Below, in pieces: positions 1 to 12,236 of a stretch of 64,000 nt of DNA. The notes under the pieces are model-generated. The model was not told the origin of the DNA and did not search any database. It saw only the letters and a list, made by a program, of their open reading frames with translations. How positions within the stretch are numbered: the stretch's first letter is position 1; each line of letters begins with the position of its first letter. The stretch is from the NCBI GenBank assembly GCA_014905825.1, contig JACGCN010000039.1:62001-126000 (forward strand). Reading direction: 5' to 3'. The DNA comes from Lyophyllum atratum (Eukaryota; Basidiomycota; Agaricomycetes; Agaricales; Lyophyllaceae). A program made the position numbers and the translations under genes.

Positions 1-1
1 C

Positions 2-1813
2 GACCCCCTACAAAACGTTGACATAAACAGCACGTTTGACTCAATAGCTGTCATTCAAAAGTTTATACAACGCGAAATTGAAGGTCAGCTACGCCAGATG
101 TTTCGCGAGGATCTCCCTGGCATCATACACCGCCTGAGTCAGCAATGGGTCAAGGCTAAAGTCGAGGCTCCGTACCTGCATAAAAACCCACCACCACCCG
201 TCAACAAGCAACAGGCATTCGAAACCCATTCCACAGCTGGCGCGTCCTTTAGAAGCATGCCGCCCTCCCCACACATCGGTGTCCCTCCAGTCATTCCACG
301 GCGACCTCAATCCGCGACCTCTACGAGAGCTTACTCCTATCCCAGACGGCCGCGTTCCGCGTCTGGCTATTCTTCGACCTCTGTTCCTAAACCCAGATCA
401 CCCAAGCCAACTTTGCCTCCCATACCTTCCGAACCTGTATCCTTCCCGGATCTCGAAAACTTCGATCCGACATATGGTCTACGTCCTGAAGGTATCCCAA
501 CCAAAAGTGTATTCCGAGGCTTCAGCAACCTCTTCACTCCAAATAAGGGGCTCGCTGATCTTAGAGAAGACTCTGAAGAAGACGAGGAATTCGATGACGA
601 TGACGACGGCGCCGCCTCGTTCGACATCATCAACTGGAACTACACTGTACCTGATTCCAACACCAGCGTCTATGTGGATGCACCGGAGAGCGTGACGCCA
701 GAATCTGGCTACGAGACAATACCGGCCGTGGGAGGAGGGACAATTACGCGGCCGAGAATATATCACTCTCAATCTATGATCCAGCCTTCTCTCAGCCCAG
801 GAAATGCCATCGCTTCATCATCGAAACACAGACCCCCATTGCACTCCTATGGGTCTATGATCCCCCCAAGGTCCGGGTTTACTACGCCAGGCCTAGTGTC
901 TCAGCGCTCGAGTGGAATGTACAACCCTTACTTTGGGGGAATATCTTCTGCACACAGCGTGACGGGTGGATTCCCCACGGCGCCGCCATTCGGTTCGACG
1001 CCAGGCCGCCCAGTCACGCCGGACAGCCTGGAAACCCAGCCATCGAGGTCGAGCAGTGGCCGTGGCTTCTCAATATCAACGCCCCCAACAGAGTATCCTG
1101 AGCACGACGACGACTATTACGACCCCAATCAAAATACAATACGCGACTCCATCGCGTCCATACCACACCCTCCCCCAGCTCCAACCACTGCGCCTTCCTC
1201 TCGCCGCCCTTCCGTCTCATCTGGCTCTAACCTTGACCACGCTTTCCCTTCTACCTCTCCTAACAACCACTCCGACCCCTCCTCAGACCATGCCTCACAT
1301 AATCCCAAAATTATACTCAGGAATAACTCTATCCACCAGCTTTCCACCCTCTCCCACTCAAACCACACGCTCTCACCCTACACGCGCAACCTCCAGCACT
1401 TCACCGTCCGCAGCGTACCCCCGCGCTCTGCCGCCCCTTCCGGCCTCTCCTCCTTCCTCGAGCGGCAGCCCACCAAAGCCAAGCGGAAACGGACGTTTCG
1501 ACTCGGCGGCGCGAAAACGAACGCGGTTGCTGAGCCCGAAACCGCGCAAAGCAAGACGAAACCCAGGCGGACTGCGCCTGGGGGTCCTGAATTTGACGCT
1601 TCCGATATGGACCAGTATTTCCGCTCCCACGATGACCAGGAGCCTTCCCTTGCCGCGCCACCAAGCGTTGCGACGACAAGCGGTGTGGGTAGTCAACCGT
1701 CACCGATGTATCCACAGCCCTCGCAACGCCCGTTGCATCCACATCGCCTACATAACGCGAGCAGTAACCTCAGAAACGATTATCTGTGGCCTACACCTAC
1801 CTTGCCTGCATAG
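2..1813 (+). CDS. MDM34: ERMES complex subunit Mdm34 (5' truncated)
   Basis: Mdm34 is an outer-mitochondrial-membrane subunit of the ERMES tether, which joins ER and mitochondria and moves lipids through SMP domains. The reading frame is open from base 2. The first 45 or so residues are the end of the SMP domain, with the motifs [20 protein letters not shown] and [13 protein letters not shown], which are highly characteristic of Mdm34. The remaining 550 residues are a low-complexity Pro/Ser-rich tail with an acidic run ([15 protein letters not shown]), as in other basidiomycete Mdm34 proteins. No intron is needed after base 2, and the stop is the TAG at 1811-1813. The SMP domain start lies outside the window. 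The gene converges on the Virilizer gene. Identity is firm; the C-terminal tail is poorly conserved in general. Confidence 0.93.
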   Translation, partial: DPLQNVDINSTFDSIAVIQKFIQREIEGQLRQMFREDLPGIIHRLSQQWVKAKVEAPYLHKNPPPPVNKQQAFETHSTAGASFRSMPPSPHIGVPPVIPRRPQSATSTRAYSYPRRPRSASGYSSTSVPKPRSPKPTLPPIPSEPVSFPDLENFDPTYGLRPEGIPTKSVFRGFSNLFTPNKGLADLREDSEEDEEFDDDDDGAASFDIINWNYTVPDSNTSVYVDAPESVTPESGYETIPAVGGGTITRPRIYHSQSMIQPSLSPGNAIASSSKHRPPLHSYGSMIPPRSGFTTPGLVSQRSSGMYNPYFGGISSAHSVTGGFPTAPPFGSTPGRPVTPDSLETQPSRSSSGRGFSISTPPTEYPEHDDDYYDPNQNTIRDSIASIPHPPPAPTTAPSSRRPSVSSGSNLDHAFPSTSPNNHSDPSSDHASHNPKIILRNNSIHQLSTLSHSNHTLSPYTRNLQHFTVRSVPPRSAAPSGLSSFLERQPTKAKRKRTFRLGGAKTNAVAEPETAQSKTKPRRTAPGGPEFDASDMDQYFRSHDDQEPSLAAPPSVATTSGVGSQPSPMYPQPSQRPLHPHRLHNASSNLRNDYLWPTPTLPA

Positions 1814-2638
1814 GAGCAGCACGACCTCTTTGACTTGGAGTTATTTCGGAATCCTTGCATATGCGCATCTCGACATTGTATGATTGTACTCTACTACAAC
1901 CCCCCTACTGCACGCTCAGTTATCGCTTTTCTCGTCCTTACCCCCTTTAACGTTCTTAAAATAATGATTATACAACTCGGGAATTCTATAGCATATTTCA
2001 ATAGCATGTACCGCCACCTATTAGACACTTCGTACACGTTCTGTTATCCATTTCATGACGCACGCCATAGTCCCACGTCTACCAGTGATGCCAGTAGCAT
2101 GAGGTAGATAGACAGTACCATCTTCATTGACAGAAAGTCAATAAACCTTGTTTCAACAAACAGCTGCTCAAGCGCTCAAGACCAAGGGTAAGTGCATAGG
2201 CTTATGTCCATACGTCGGACGTCGTCTCCGAGGATAGTAAGCATGTTGCTGGAAGTTGTATATAAACAGAACTTAGATATACACGATCTCCTGCCAAGGA
2301 GGGGTGTAGTAATGATGCGCCACCACCAGGCTTTCGTCATGGCCATGATGTGGAGGCTGTGGTTGAAGAGAGGTTTGACTTGTGCCTGAACCCAATCTGA
2401 ATCTGAATATTATCTTATCAGTCCTCTTCGTAGGTGTCCTTATCATCGCCCATGGAGTGTCACCTCGAAGAAAGAACAAAATGTTTTCTGAGTGCAACAA
2501 GAGAAGCAACTGCATCCATGCGCCATACAGGTCGAAACCATAAAATATACATTTTACAACTATCATACACTCTCGCTATGAATCAACACCACACTGCCCT
2601 CTCTCGCCACAACCCCAAAGTACAGCATCCCTGCAATA
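1814..2638. other. Convergent intergenic / 3'-UTR region
   Basis: This stretch separates the MDM34 stop from the Virilizer stop. It is AT-richer than its neighbours and holds only short ORFs with no protein-like character. I read it as the two 3' UTRs plus spacer; nothing else is visible. Confidence 0.6.
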
Positions 2639-5600
2639 CTACATATCCGTGTTGAGCATAGGCAATACCGAGAACATCTCCAGATCCGACGCAGGTACTG
2701 GCGCTGTCGCCACCCCTGCCGCGGCCGACGTACTAGTAGTGACTTGAAAGTCCTATTGCATTGCAACGACACATATTGAATGGCACCCACACAACGTCCC
2801 CATGTCGTGCAAAGAGGAAAAAAGAACAAGGAGGGACGAAATCAGCAGAAATCAAAAGGTCAAACGACCGTTGATACCCACGTCCACTATAATCCACAAC
2901 ACACACAACATCATCAGCACCATCATCATCATCTCCCCGGCTAAAAGCACGCAAGGCACATGAGCAAAACGAGAACGGACGCACCATGCATGCTCGGAAG
3001 CCTGCTTGTATTCTGCCGTGCCGATGGCGTCTGACGGAGTTCGCGGAAGTCGTTGTTGGCGTACGTCTTAGTGAGCCCAGTGGCGGGAACTTGGGCGCGG
3101 AGGAGCGCGGTTGGTGGGGAGATGATGAGGCCTAGGATGTCCGGGGTTTTGGTGCCGTTGGGCGGAGTGCTTGGTGTGGGGATATCATGCCGCAGGAGGT
3201 CGTCCAGGTCGTGGATCGAGAGGGTGAGTCTCTCGGGAAGGGCAGTGGTTGGTGGAAGCAGGTATTCGTCTTCGTCAATTGTGAGAGTGGAACGAAGGAT
3301 TTCAATCGCTGGGTGTTTGTCAGAGGGAAGGGAGGCGAGAAGGGAGGAGAGGAGGGAGGAGAGGAGGTCTGGCGTGATGCCGCAGAGGGTGGTCAATTTG
3401 GAGTCGGTTTGTGAAGGCAGCCATTCAAGGATGGAAAGAAGACTTTCCCCGACCGGACCATCTATTTCTTGAGAGGCAAGAACTGATAGGGTTGGTCCAA
3501 TCTCAAGTCGAAGCGGTTCTGGAACTATCGTGCTGGATGTCATGCCGCCAAGGATGTCGGAGATCGACGGGAGCAGGGTTCCTGGGTATGGAACGTGGCG
3601 TGATACTCGAAGCAAGGCTAATAGGATTGTGAATCTAAGGTCGGGTCCAAAGGAAGTCGCCTTCGACGCGAGCACCACAATTAGATCCTGTAGGTGCCTC
3701 GAGGTGTATTGACCATCAAGTAAAACCGAAAGAGAAGCGTTGAGAGCAGATGCCAAGTCAGGGGTGTTGGCAATGGCGTCTAAGCACCAATTCGAAGAGC
3801 TCGACCAGGGTGTGGCCAAATCGAGGATGAATTGAAGTGACAGCGTCACTTGATACAGGAGAACGGTCCTGTAGTTCTCCGCATGCGAATGGCTGGCTAA
3901 CGTTTCTATCGTCATCGTGACATTTTTGAGCTCTTCCGCGAGTAACCATGCACCAATCCCAAGCACCTCGTCGTCGAGCCTGATCAGGCGCTTCACAACA
4001 TGGCCTCTATTCTCTGGATCCAACAGGCGTAGGAACAGTCTGATCTCGTCCAGGACGTGGGGAAGAACAGAGGTGACAAAATAGGATGGTTCCCCCTCGT
4101 CGTACAGCATCGCGTTCGGTTCAGGCAGAATGTGGTCAACCATGGTGAACATCTGAAGCGCATGATAAGCAGGATCACGGTCGCCGCTGCGTCCAGTGTG
4201 CTGAAGCAATGTCCGAAGAACAACTTCGGCACCCAAACCACAAGGTTCTGCGGAGATTTCTGGCCCAGACAGCGTAAGCACAAGATCGAGGCATGCTTGG
4301 CGGGTGCCTCGCCCCGATATGCACGCGCGGCTTGTCTGCGAGTACATCATATCTGCTGCGTCCGTGCACGCAAAAATATCGGCTGTGGCTATTGTCAGGC
4401 GGCGCATTGCACGGCCGGTGAGAGGAAACGCTGGTGTTAGCTGCGAGATGAGCCGGAGTAAGTCGTCTGCGGTTAAGAACAATTGGTCGGTGAGGGCCTG
4501 GTTTATTCGCCGTGGCGGCGAAAGAACGAAGTGCCCATTCAGATCGCCGCTGATGCCCACAAGGATGTCGATCAGACACGCAACGATTCCAGGCGACCGT
4601 TCGTCCCAGAAAGCCTCGAGTGTACGCCATTCGCCTTTGGGGTCGTTGAGCTCACGTTCTACGATGGCTAAGGAGACACGCAGGGTTCGTAGTCTTCGAA
4701 GAGAAAGTGGATGATCGCTAGAGAACATAAGCTCCTCCACGGCTGCGGGTAGACCATCTTCAGATACGAGTGCCACCTTGCGCATTGATAGCAACTCATG
4801 CTCTGCGATAAATGACAGCGGAGACTTGAGAGAGAGGATAGTTTGGACGAGATCCTCGTTTAGAATGGCACGAGGATCTTTGGCAAGGTCAAAAACAACT
4901 TTCTCAGCGAAAATTCCAGATTGCCTCGGTGGATCGTTATCTGAAGTGATCCATTCTAGGCGGCGTGTCAGTTGGCGTAAGAGCATCAGATGGTTGACTA
5001 TCTTCAAATGAAGGAAGTTAGGAACAATTTTGATGACGTGGTTGATTTAGTTGTACCTTGCGGTATCCATCTACTCCTTGCCATAGGTGAAGGACAGCAA
5101 GCGCTTGTTCGCGACAAACATCATGCCCTTGACTATCTGCCCATGCCCAGACTGCTAAAACACTAGCTACCCCAATGAAGGCTCTAACCAGAGTAATAAA
5201 CGCATCATGCGACGTTATGTTCATTTTGTTCCGAAATTCCAGGGGAGAATGAGATTGAAGAGTTGCGAGTACAGGATTTTCGGCCAACGTAGTAACGATG
5301 TCGTCATGGAGGATCATCGACTCGAGCCAAATTCCTAAAGACTGTTCTTCGGTGCCGACTTCCTTGAGCATGTTCCAAGATTGGTTGAAATCACCCCGGG
5401 TGTTGGACAATGCGTCCTCGAAGCACCGCCAGTCATGAATTCTGGAGGTCAGCCGTCGTGCGGCCAGCTGAATGGGTTTGTCCATCCTGGGGTTTTCTTG
5501 TAGTTGACTCAAGATTCCGAGGAAGGCTTTGTTGTTCATATGCCGAGCGACATCGACATTTGTTGCAGCATCCAGAAGGCAGAGTAAGGTCTCTTCGTCC

Positions 5601-6678
5601 AGAGTCTGCGCAGGGAATAGTGATCCTATATCCAAATGGTGCTAAAGGGGAGTAGATAAGCTGACATTTATGGTATCCCAGCAACTGGACAAACTAAGAG
5701 GGAACGCGCCATCCCAGGATGTTGGGATGCGGAGATACTGAGAAGCTTCGCGACTTGGTAGGCTTCATCACTGGTCTAATCGACGGATATTCAGTACCCT
5801 GACGGCTCCCATTGAGCGTTGCCAACCTTGGGCGCAGAAATGCATTCCGAAACTCTGGTGGCAAAAGTCGACAAATCCTCGAGGGGGGTATCATCTCGTA
5901 CAGGTTTGGATAGCGTGTTTATGACGGTTTCAAGATCCAAGTCGACTTCGTTATAAGCTTCCAAGTCTGCATGTAGATAGGGAAACTCGGGTAGATCCCA
6001 GTCATCGTTAGACGGCTTTAGACAGAACATTAATCGCACAACAAGTGGGAGTGGAGGTGAATCTGGAATTAATGCCAGCAGCTGCTTGGCAAGCATCGTT
6101 GGGTCTGAGGAGTTGGAGGGGTCCACTGCTTGAAAGAGGGGAGTTGGTTCTATAGAAGGCATCGGTCGCGCTTTATACTCCTCTATGGGAGCTGGGGCAT
6201 CTGAAACGATGTCTCCATATATTGCCATCGAAAGCACGTCGAATTTGCCCTTGACAATCATCAAACGCGTCGCATACTGCATGGTGTCATGTTCCAGTTT
6301 GGTACGACACGTAAATCGCGCACCTCAGAACCCATGTCGACCATAAAGTCAACCTGTCCGCCTGCATATGCTATAACGGTCGGTATTAGAGCATTTGCGA
6401 CGCGTGGCTTCTCTTTTGCATCGGCCTGAGGAATAGGGTGTGCATTCAGAAAAAGCTCCAGGAAGAACGCCTCGGGCTCCGTCTGACTGTGTTCTGTCAG
6501 ATCTGAGTTAGACGCCGAAGTAAGAGACATACGCGACAACTTCGGGAGCATTGGCAAAGGGTTGAGCACCGGCTGGGAAGAGGCGTATGGAGGATATGCG
6601 AACGGGGGCGGTGAAGCGGACTGCAGCGAGGCTGGACTGTCCCTCTGGGGAGACGGTGCACCAGTGGAGGAGGCCCAT
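2639..6678 (-). CDS. VIR: Virilizer N-terminal-domain protein (m6A writer subunit VIRMA homologue)
   Basis: Virilizer/VIRMA is the scaffold of the accessory part of the nuclear m6A mRNA methyltransferase. Exons (minus strand) are 6678-6533, 6486-6324, 6276-5827, 5775-5695, 5641-5057, 5001-2985, a very short or 59-nt exon ending at 2882, and 2752-2639, giving about 1186 aa. The start MGLLHWCTVSPEG is followed by LAAVRFTAPVRISSIRLFP, then FFLELFLNAHPIPQADAKEK and VIAYAGGQVDFMVDMGSE. This is the Virilizer_N beta-sandwich as found in mushroom homologues. The long middle is helical and repeat-like (ARM/HEAT type) with no catalytic motif. All introns are 46-55 bp except near the 3' end, where the splice choice is ambiguous (see findings). 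The start lies 121 bp from the ORM start on the other strand. Family assignment rests on remembered homologues; the exon joins keep frame throughout. Confidence 0.85.
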
Positions 6679-6799
6679 TGGACTGCGGGTGGGTCGAGAA
6701 TTGGCAATTGCAAACGGACTCGGCAAACTCCGAAGAGGCCGGAAAGCGCAGTTCCTTCTTCGCAGCCACCCTGTGATATCTTCGACTTCGACTCCCGCC
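6679..6799. promoter_or_regulatory. Shared head-to-head promoter, Virilizer / ORM
   Basis: Only 121 bp separate the two divergent start codons, so both 5' UTRs and core promoters must lie in or overlap this stretch. No clear TATA box is visible. Confidence 0.5.
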
Positions 6800-7711
6800 A
6801 TGAGTCGCTCCACGACAATCAAGCTGCCTATCCTTGACTTGTCCGCAACTGCACCACGCACAATCACCATGCGAGGACGCCCAAGAAGCGCCAGCATTGT
6901 CAAGGTAGAGGAGGTCGGCGACCGCTCAATAGAGGAGTCTCTTGACCGAAGTGCCTACGTCAATATTAATGCAAACTGGGTCAACGCGAAGGGTATGTCT
7001 CCTTGGTTCTTCCGGTTTTAGGTGCTGACGTCTACTCACCAGGTGCATGGCTCATACACGTCGTCCTAATCTTTTTCGGCAAACTTGTCATCGACACCGT
7101 CCCGGGAATGACCCAACAAATAAGTTGGACGGCAGTCAACCTGTTCTATCTAGCGGTGCGTTAATTGAAAGTCCTTCGGATCATCGGCTCAAGTCTCCTC
7201 AGCTCTCCTACCTAATGTTCCACTGGGTCACTGGCATACCCTTCGAAAACGACCTACACGGTGGCGCTTACGACGACCTAACATTATGGGAGCAAATTGA
7301 CGATGGGGCGCAGCATACACCTGCGAAGAAATGGCTTTTCTCTGTGCCTATAGGACTGTAAGTACCTCCCCATCGTCGCTGGAACCCACATCCTGACGAA
7401 ACCAGATTCCTCGCATCCACTCACTACACCAATTATAACCCATGGCTATTTGCAATCAACATCACCGCATTGATCTTTGTACTGATCCCCAAGCTGCCCC
7501 AGGTACTACTATCGCGTTTTTATCACTTTGTCACCGTTCGGGCTGACGATAACGAAATTTGTAGCTTCACCGACAACGAGTGCGCTTTATGTCAGATGAT
7601 CTTTCCGGAATGTCCACACCGATTACACCTAGTTTCCCCCCATCCGGCGTACAGACGCCCCTCACAGAAAACATTTCCCTCGCCGACATCACCGAGGCGC
7701 ACTTCCAGTAG
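6800..7711 (+). CDS. ORM1: ORMDL-family sphingolipid biosynthesis regulator
   Basis: Orm proteins are ER membrane proteins that bind and inhibit serine palmitoyltransferase. Exons are 6800-6992, 7043-7155, 7203-7357, 7406-7502 and 7565-7711 (234 aa). The conserved core is plain: NINANWVNAKGAWLIHVVLI, then MTQQISWTAVNLFY, SYLMFHWVTGIPFE, DDLTLWEQIDDG and the last membrane segment NPWLFAINITALIFVLIPKL. The N-terminal 50 residues are Ser/Thr-rich, where fungal Orm proteins are phosphorylated by Ypk-type kinases; the C-terminal tail is also Ser/Thr/Pro-rich. Four predicted membrane-embedded helices match the family, and the length is close to other fungal Orm proteins. All introns are 47-62 bp. 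It converges with MTD1, whose stop is 215 bp away. Confidence 0.95.
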
Positions 7712-7926
7712 CGCCCGCTGCCTGTCTATCAGTGGCGCGACTGCATTTATTTCGATGTGACAGCCATCAAGCCACCACTGTCTTTTTGGAACTAAGTAAA
7801 GCACTTCCCATATCCCATCCCATGCATTGTATTTCATACATCGTAGAAACAATCGGAGACTTACCCCCTCATTCCTAGTTGCGCATCTATATACAGCGCT
7901 CTCTACGGGCTATATAATATACTCAT

Positions 7927-9452
7927 CTATTGCGAAGATAACGCGGACCCCTGCGTATACTGCTGGAGTCGCAGCCTGTGCAGACGCGTCAGTATTGGTT
8001 AGCCGACATTAGTTGATTACTGTGGTTCTGACGTACAAATTACGGAGGAGCATCAATATCGTCACTTTTCCGACAGCCGGAATATATAATGACGCCTATA
8101 TAACTGTCAGCGCAGGCAGGGATGTTCGGGCGGCGATATTCACTTTATCACGGACATCCTTCTCAAAGTTTTTGTCCGCTGCGACGTTCAAACACACGCA
8201 CCCATCTTTGAGCCACTCGGTTTTCACCTTGTATGCCGCGACAGGGACAGCGGATACCACAACGTCGGAAAGCGCCAGGCACTCCTGCAGTGTGAGATTG
8301 CTTGGCCGCACGACATGCCGGGGGTGATATCGGCGCGCGGCTTCTGACTCCGAGTCAGCACCCTCAACGCGAGGGCGTTTTGTGTACTCCTACAGAGCAG
8401 CGTCACGGCGCGACATTCTACGCGTAGTCAGTCAATGCGTACCTGGATAGAGTCAATGTCCACAGAAAAGACGCGAGCGCCGTCGTTAGAGAGGAGCGCG
8501 GCGAGTGGTCGGCCGACGACTTCGGACCTGCCAAGATCAGTAGGCATTATGCAGCGGGAGCAAACGTAGCGTGGGTGCGGACCGGTTGATTACAGTGATG
8601 ATCTTGCCATAGGCACGGTCGCCATATGGGAGGATGGAGTTGTAGACTCTTACAAACTCGAGGCATTTGACGATGGCGAGGGGTGTGCAGGGGATGATGG
8701 ACTTGACGGTGCCTGCGGGAGGTTGGTCGGAGTCTAGAGCACTTGATGGAGGTGGCGGTGGTGGTACAGATGATAAGAGAGAACTGGGCTGAATAAAACG
8801 AATGCTACATGGTGTACTTAGCTATTTTCGGGCGTCGAGAAAAGTAACATAAAGCTCACTTGTGATACAAATTATAATGGAACTTGACATGCAGGCCTTC
8901 GACGTCTTTGAAGGGGGACACAATCTGCAAACCTATAAGCAAAAAGATGGCATGATTCCGACAGAAATTACCTGCTGGAGGTAATGGTCCTGAGGTTCTG
9001 GTCGTTAGAATGAGGCGTTGCCTGCTCATGGTAGGCTCAAACCTGTGATGCACCAAAAATCGGGAAGTAGACCTATCATTAAGAGATCAAGGTAGTAAAT
9101 TATTGATTGCTTCCGGCGTCACGATAAACCATCTACATACCATGATCCCATCCACGGTCTCATCCTCATTAGCCTCGATGATCGCCTCCTCAACTCCTTC
9201 GCCCTCGCCCAAATCAGGCGAAACAGCGGCCCCAGTGGTCTTCAGCACAAACTCCACGCCTAGCTCGGCGCACTGCTTTTTGGTGAACTCAGCATAGTTC
9301 CTGCTAGGCACAGACGAGGTCGCAAGGATGCCAACGAGCCTTGGCGGGTGCGGACATTGCGCTAGAGATGCCTTCACCTCGTCCCGGAATGCAGCTGCGA
9401 TCGGATCTGCTTTCAGTAGAAGGCCCTTTCCCTCGACGACCGCTGAAGACAT
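7927..9452 (-). CDS. MTD1: NAD-dependent methylenetetrahydrofolate dehydrogenase
   Basis: Cytosolic enzyme that oxidises 5,10-methylene-THF to 5,10-methenyl-THF with NAD+, feeding one-carbon units to purine synthesis. Nine exons are required: 9452-9141, 9072-9043, 8989-8972, 8924-8860, 8783-8583, 8527-8443, 8389-8144, 8095-8037 and 7975-7927 (354 aa). Landmarks in order are the substrate-site stretch SVPSRNYAEFTKKQCAELGV, DGIMVYFPIFG, DHYLQQIVSPFKDVEGL, SIIPCTPLAIVKCLEF, the cofactor-site motif TVINRSEVVGRPLAALLSND, and KASLYIPAVGKVTILML near the end. These are the yeast Mtd1 landmarks in the same order. Relative to yeast there is a Pro/Ser insert around residue 150 and an acidic Arg-rich insert (TKRPRVEGADSESEA). 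Exons 2 and 3 are only 30 and 18 nt. An in-frame start further upstream is possible; the ATG at 9452 gives a family-like N-terminus. Confidence 0.92.
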
Positions 9453-9718
9453 GGTACCGCGTTCTGTAAAGAATGGAAGGTAAAATGATTTGGGAGGGGT
9501 AAAATTTCTGTCGATCACCGAGGCTGATTAGATCGAGGTCGACTTTGCGCCAATCTTATCTACTGATCCGAATCGTCATCACCTCGATTAACAACAAGTA
9601 CGCGATCTATGTACAGCCATCCTCCAAATACACAAGAAAGGGAAAGAAGGAAAAGAGAAAATGCGTGAAGACATTATTAATGGTACACAAGTCCTTGAGC
9701 AACGAACTTGGGGCTGAT

Positions 9719-10653
9719 TTAATCGCCTCCACGGTGAAATCCGTTTGGCTGGGGCGGGACTGGTGGCATCGCGGGGATGACCCCGTCTTCCTCCTCCTCT
9801 TCATCATCCCCGAGCTGAGCGGCACGCTATGTATGGATTCAGCGACAGTTCTCAGAGCGTCGGCAGACAAAATACCTTCATCGCTTCAGCCTCGTTGGAA
9901 TAGTGCCTGCCGCGTGCACGCACGAATGCAGCGTGTTTCGCTGCCGCTGATAATCACAAAGTGAATTCACAACTAGAAAACAAAGATAGACGGCAAATCG
10001 CTCACCTTCTTCGTCCATTTCCTCTTCCACCTCTACTTCCCCGCCAGGCTCGCGCTCATCAGCCCTGATCTCCCGTCGCGCTTCGTTGGGTAAACTGAAG
10101 CTTGTGCTCCTGCTCGACGTCGCACTCCCAGAGCGTCCGGAGACAGACCCTGACCTCCCAATACTCGAGATCGAGGTCCGACGCGATGATGGTCCAGAGG
10201 TATCGGCGCCCGTCGAAGAAACTGACATCTGTGGCGAGCCAGGTTCATTGTCGCGCGCTAAGGGTGGTATATAGCGGCCATCTAAGTCGAACTGTGGGAT
10301 CTCTAAAGCTGTATTAGTTTGATTAATCGATCATCACAATCGAGCCCACGAACCGCCCTCGACCTCGTCTGTGTCTGCATTATATCGAACGTATGGAGTC
10401 TTCGGTTCGCTAATCTTCATCAGGCTGTCTTTCTGGATTTCGGTCAAAGCAAGGTTCTCCTCGTCCCATTGGAGACTACTGTAGACGCGGCCTTGTGTTA
10501 GATGTTTCTCAGTTGTTTGGATACCACTTACTGTGAGGGCGTTCCGGGCTGTTGCGGCGCATTCTTCAGGATGCCTTTGGGTTTCGGGTTTGAAGCTGAG
10601 CGTGGAAGTGGGGGAAGGTTGGGACGTTCGTGGATAACTTCAACACTGGCCAT
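9719..10653 (-). CDS. GLC8: Protein phosphatase inhibitor 2 (IPP-2/Glc8)
   Basis: Regulator of type-1 protein phosphatase. Exons are 10653-10532, 10478-10354, 10302-10006, 9946-9876 and 9826-9719 (240 aa). The three family motifs are present in order: PKGILKN, then the block [20 protein letters not shown] followed by [20 protein letters not shown], and near the C-terminus [20 protein letters not shown], which matches the third PP1-binding segment of inhibitor 2. EPKTPY carries the Thr phosphorylated by GSK3-type kinases in the family. The linker is Ser-rich and disordered, followed by an acidic run. Introns are 49-59 bp. The gene lies 266 bp upstream of MTD1 on the same strand, with no sign of co-transcription. 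Confidence 0.93.
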
Positions 10654-10909
10654 TGTGGCGACTGGCTTGGGAAATCGACTGTAGAAGGAAGGGTCTAAGA
10701 TTCGAGTATGATAGTGGAGTGAACAACCCCGCCGGTACTCGTTGTGGCCTGTTATGTAAGGCGCGTCTAGGCCTTCTCAAAAAGGTAACTTGCATAGATT
10801 CGAACATGAATACACGGGTGATAGGTACCACATCTTACAATTGCTTTACAATGGATGGAGCTAAACTATGAAGATCCTGACGTTTCTCCCATACCCGATG
10901 TGTGTCTAA

Positions 10910-12236
10910 CTAGGACTTGCCGAACATTGGTACAATCTTGGTGCGCACGAACTCCTCCAGCGTACCATACTGCACACCAAGGTCTGTGAACACTTGGGTC
11001 GGGAAGTTATACGTCGGATACAGGCCATGGTTATTCTGATAGACGAAGGCGTTCGTGACTGGAGGAAAAACAGTAAATTCAGATGTCTTTCTCATAGAAT
11101 CGAGCTCAGGGACCTACGGTCACGATGCCATCGCTGATCAGCGTCAGGTCTATCTCTAGCATTAGCGTGATTTACATGCGTGTTTGATGTGAACGAACAT
11201 TACGGTGTGGTGGGTCTCGATTCCCGTTTGCTTCTGAATCTCGCACGATACTTGTCCCCAAGTGCCATGCCAGGAACCAACGGGCTGGATGGTATGGTTT
11301 AAAGGATGTTGTAACAGTGGCTTTTCAAAGGAGCGGAACGACTCTGCAAGTGCAAGGGCAGAGGGTCCTAGGTCGCGTTCCACCCACTGGATATCCGATG
11401 ATTAGAGTTCGGAAGCACCAAGTCTAAGTCGGAAAGGGCGTACCAAAAAGGCCATCGGTTTATCCTTGTCTACTACGTAGCCCCAAACTGATAAAAATGA
11501 AGTCAATAAATGAGGATGTAGCGAAGGCGAGGCTTACATTCGAGCTTTGCGCCACCATCAATCTCCTTTACCAAGGGCCAAGCTTGAACGTTATCAATGA
11601 AGGCAGGGGTGCTGATATAAACGGCGGGTAAGCCAATAGATGTGATGTAATCGGTTGTGCGTGCCTTCGCTGTACATCCCGATCAGCCCGATGACGCTTC
11701 CAGGATAATAGCTACTGACCGTCATAGAGCTCTACACCTCCCAATCCCATGTACTCTGGGCCAACGTAGGGCAGCGTCGAGAACAAGAATAGTTGTACGT
11801 TCGACTCCTTTGCAACGTCTGCCTGTAGGACACCCTGCTCCTCTTCGCCGAGCGTGTTCGTATATGACTGGTGCCACGGGGGGATCGTAACGCTGTAAAC
11901 CTATGGACCCGATAAGGACAACAGTTCTCCGATTACCACTGACACCGCCGCACTGTGTAAGCTCCTTCAAACGCTTTCAAAAGGGAGGCTCTGTCTTCAA
12001 AACTGCCATCTACAATTTCCATACCCTCCTCCTTAAAAGCTTGCGCGATTTCGCTGGTAGGATTACGAGTGAGGACGCGGACGTGCCATTTGCCTGTCCT
12101 GTTGAAGGCACGAGAAACGGAGCGACCTTGGGCACCAGTTCCTGTTACGACAGTCTGCAGCAAGGTACACAAGTGAGTCGAATACACAAAAGCCTCGATG
12201 AAGGGGCCATACGATAATTGGTTTGGTGGGCGCCAT
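10910..12236 (-). CDS. NmrA-like family NAD(P)-binding protein
   Basis: Atypical short-chain dehydrogenase of the NmrA/HSCARG type. Such proteins act as redox sensors in transcription control or as small-molecule reductases; the substrate cannot be told. Eight exons: 12236-12213, 12154-11954, 11900-11720, 11669-11538, 11487-11444, 11386-11204, 11153-11114 and 11058-10910 (317 aa). The Rossmann motif TVVTGTGAQGRSV lies at residues 9-21, followed by WHVRVLTRNPTS for the second strand and the typical EGMEIVDGSFED. Mid-protein QLFLFSTLPYVGPEYMGLG and DAKARTTDYITSIGLPAVYI fit the family, as does VTNAFVYQNNHGLYPTYNFP near the end. The donor at 11113 (GTCCCT) is weak while a better one lies 4 bp upstream but breaks the frame, so that junction is the least certain. 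Confidence 0.85.

Noticed and set aside
966..1883. 305-codon plus-strand ORF inside MDM34
   Set aside because: Low-complexity Ser/Pro/Thr/Arg shadow of the disordered MDM34 tail in another frame; no start context or family.
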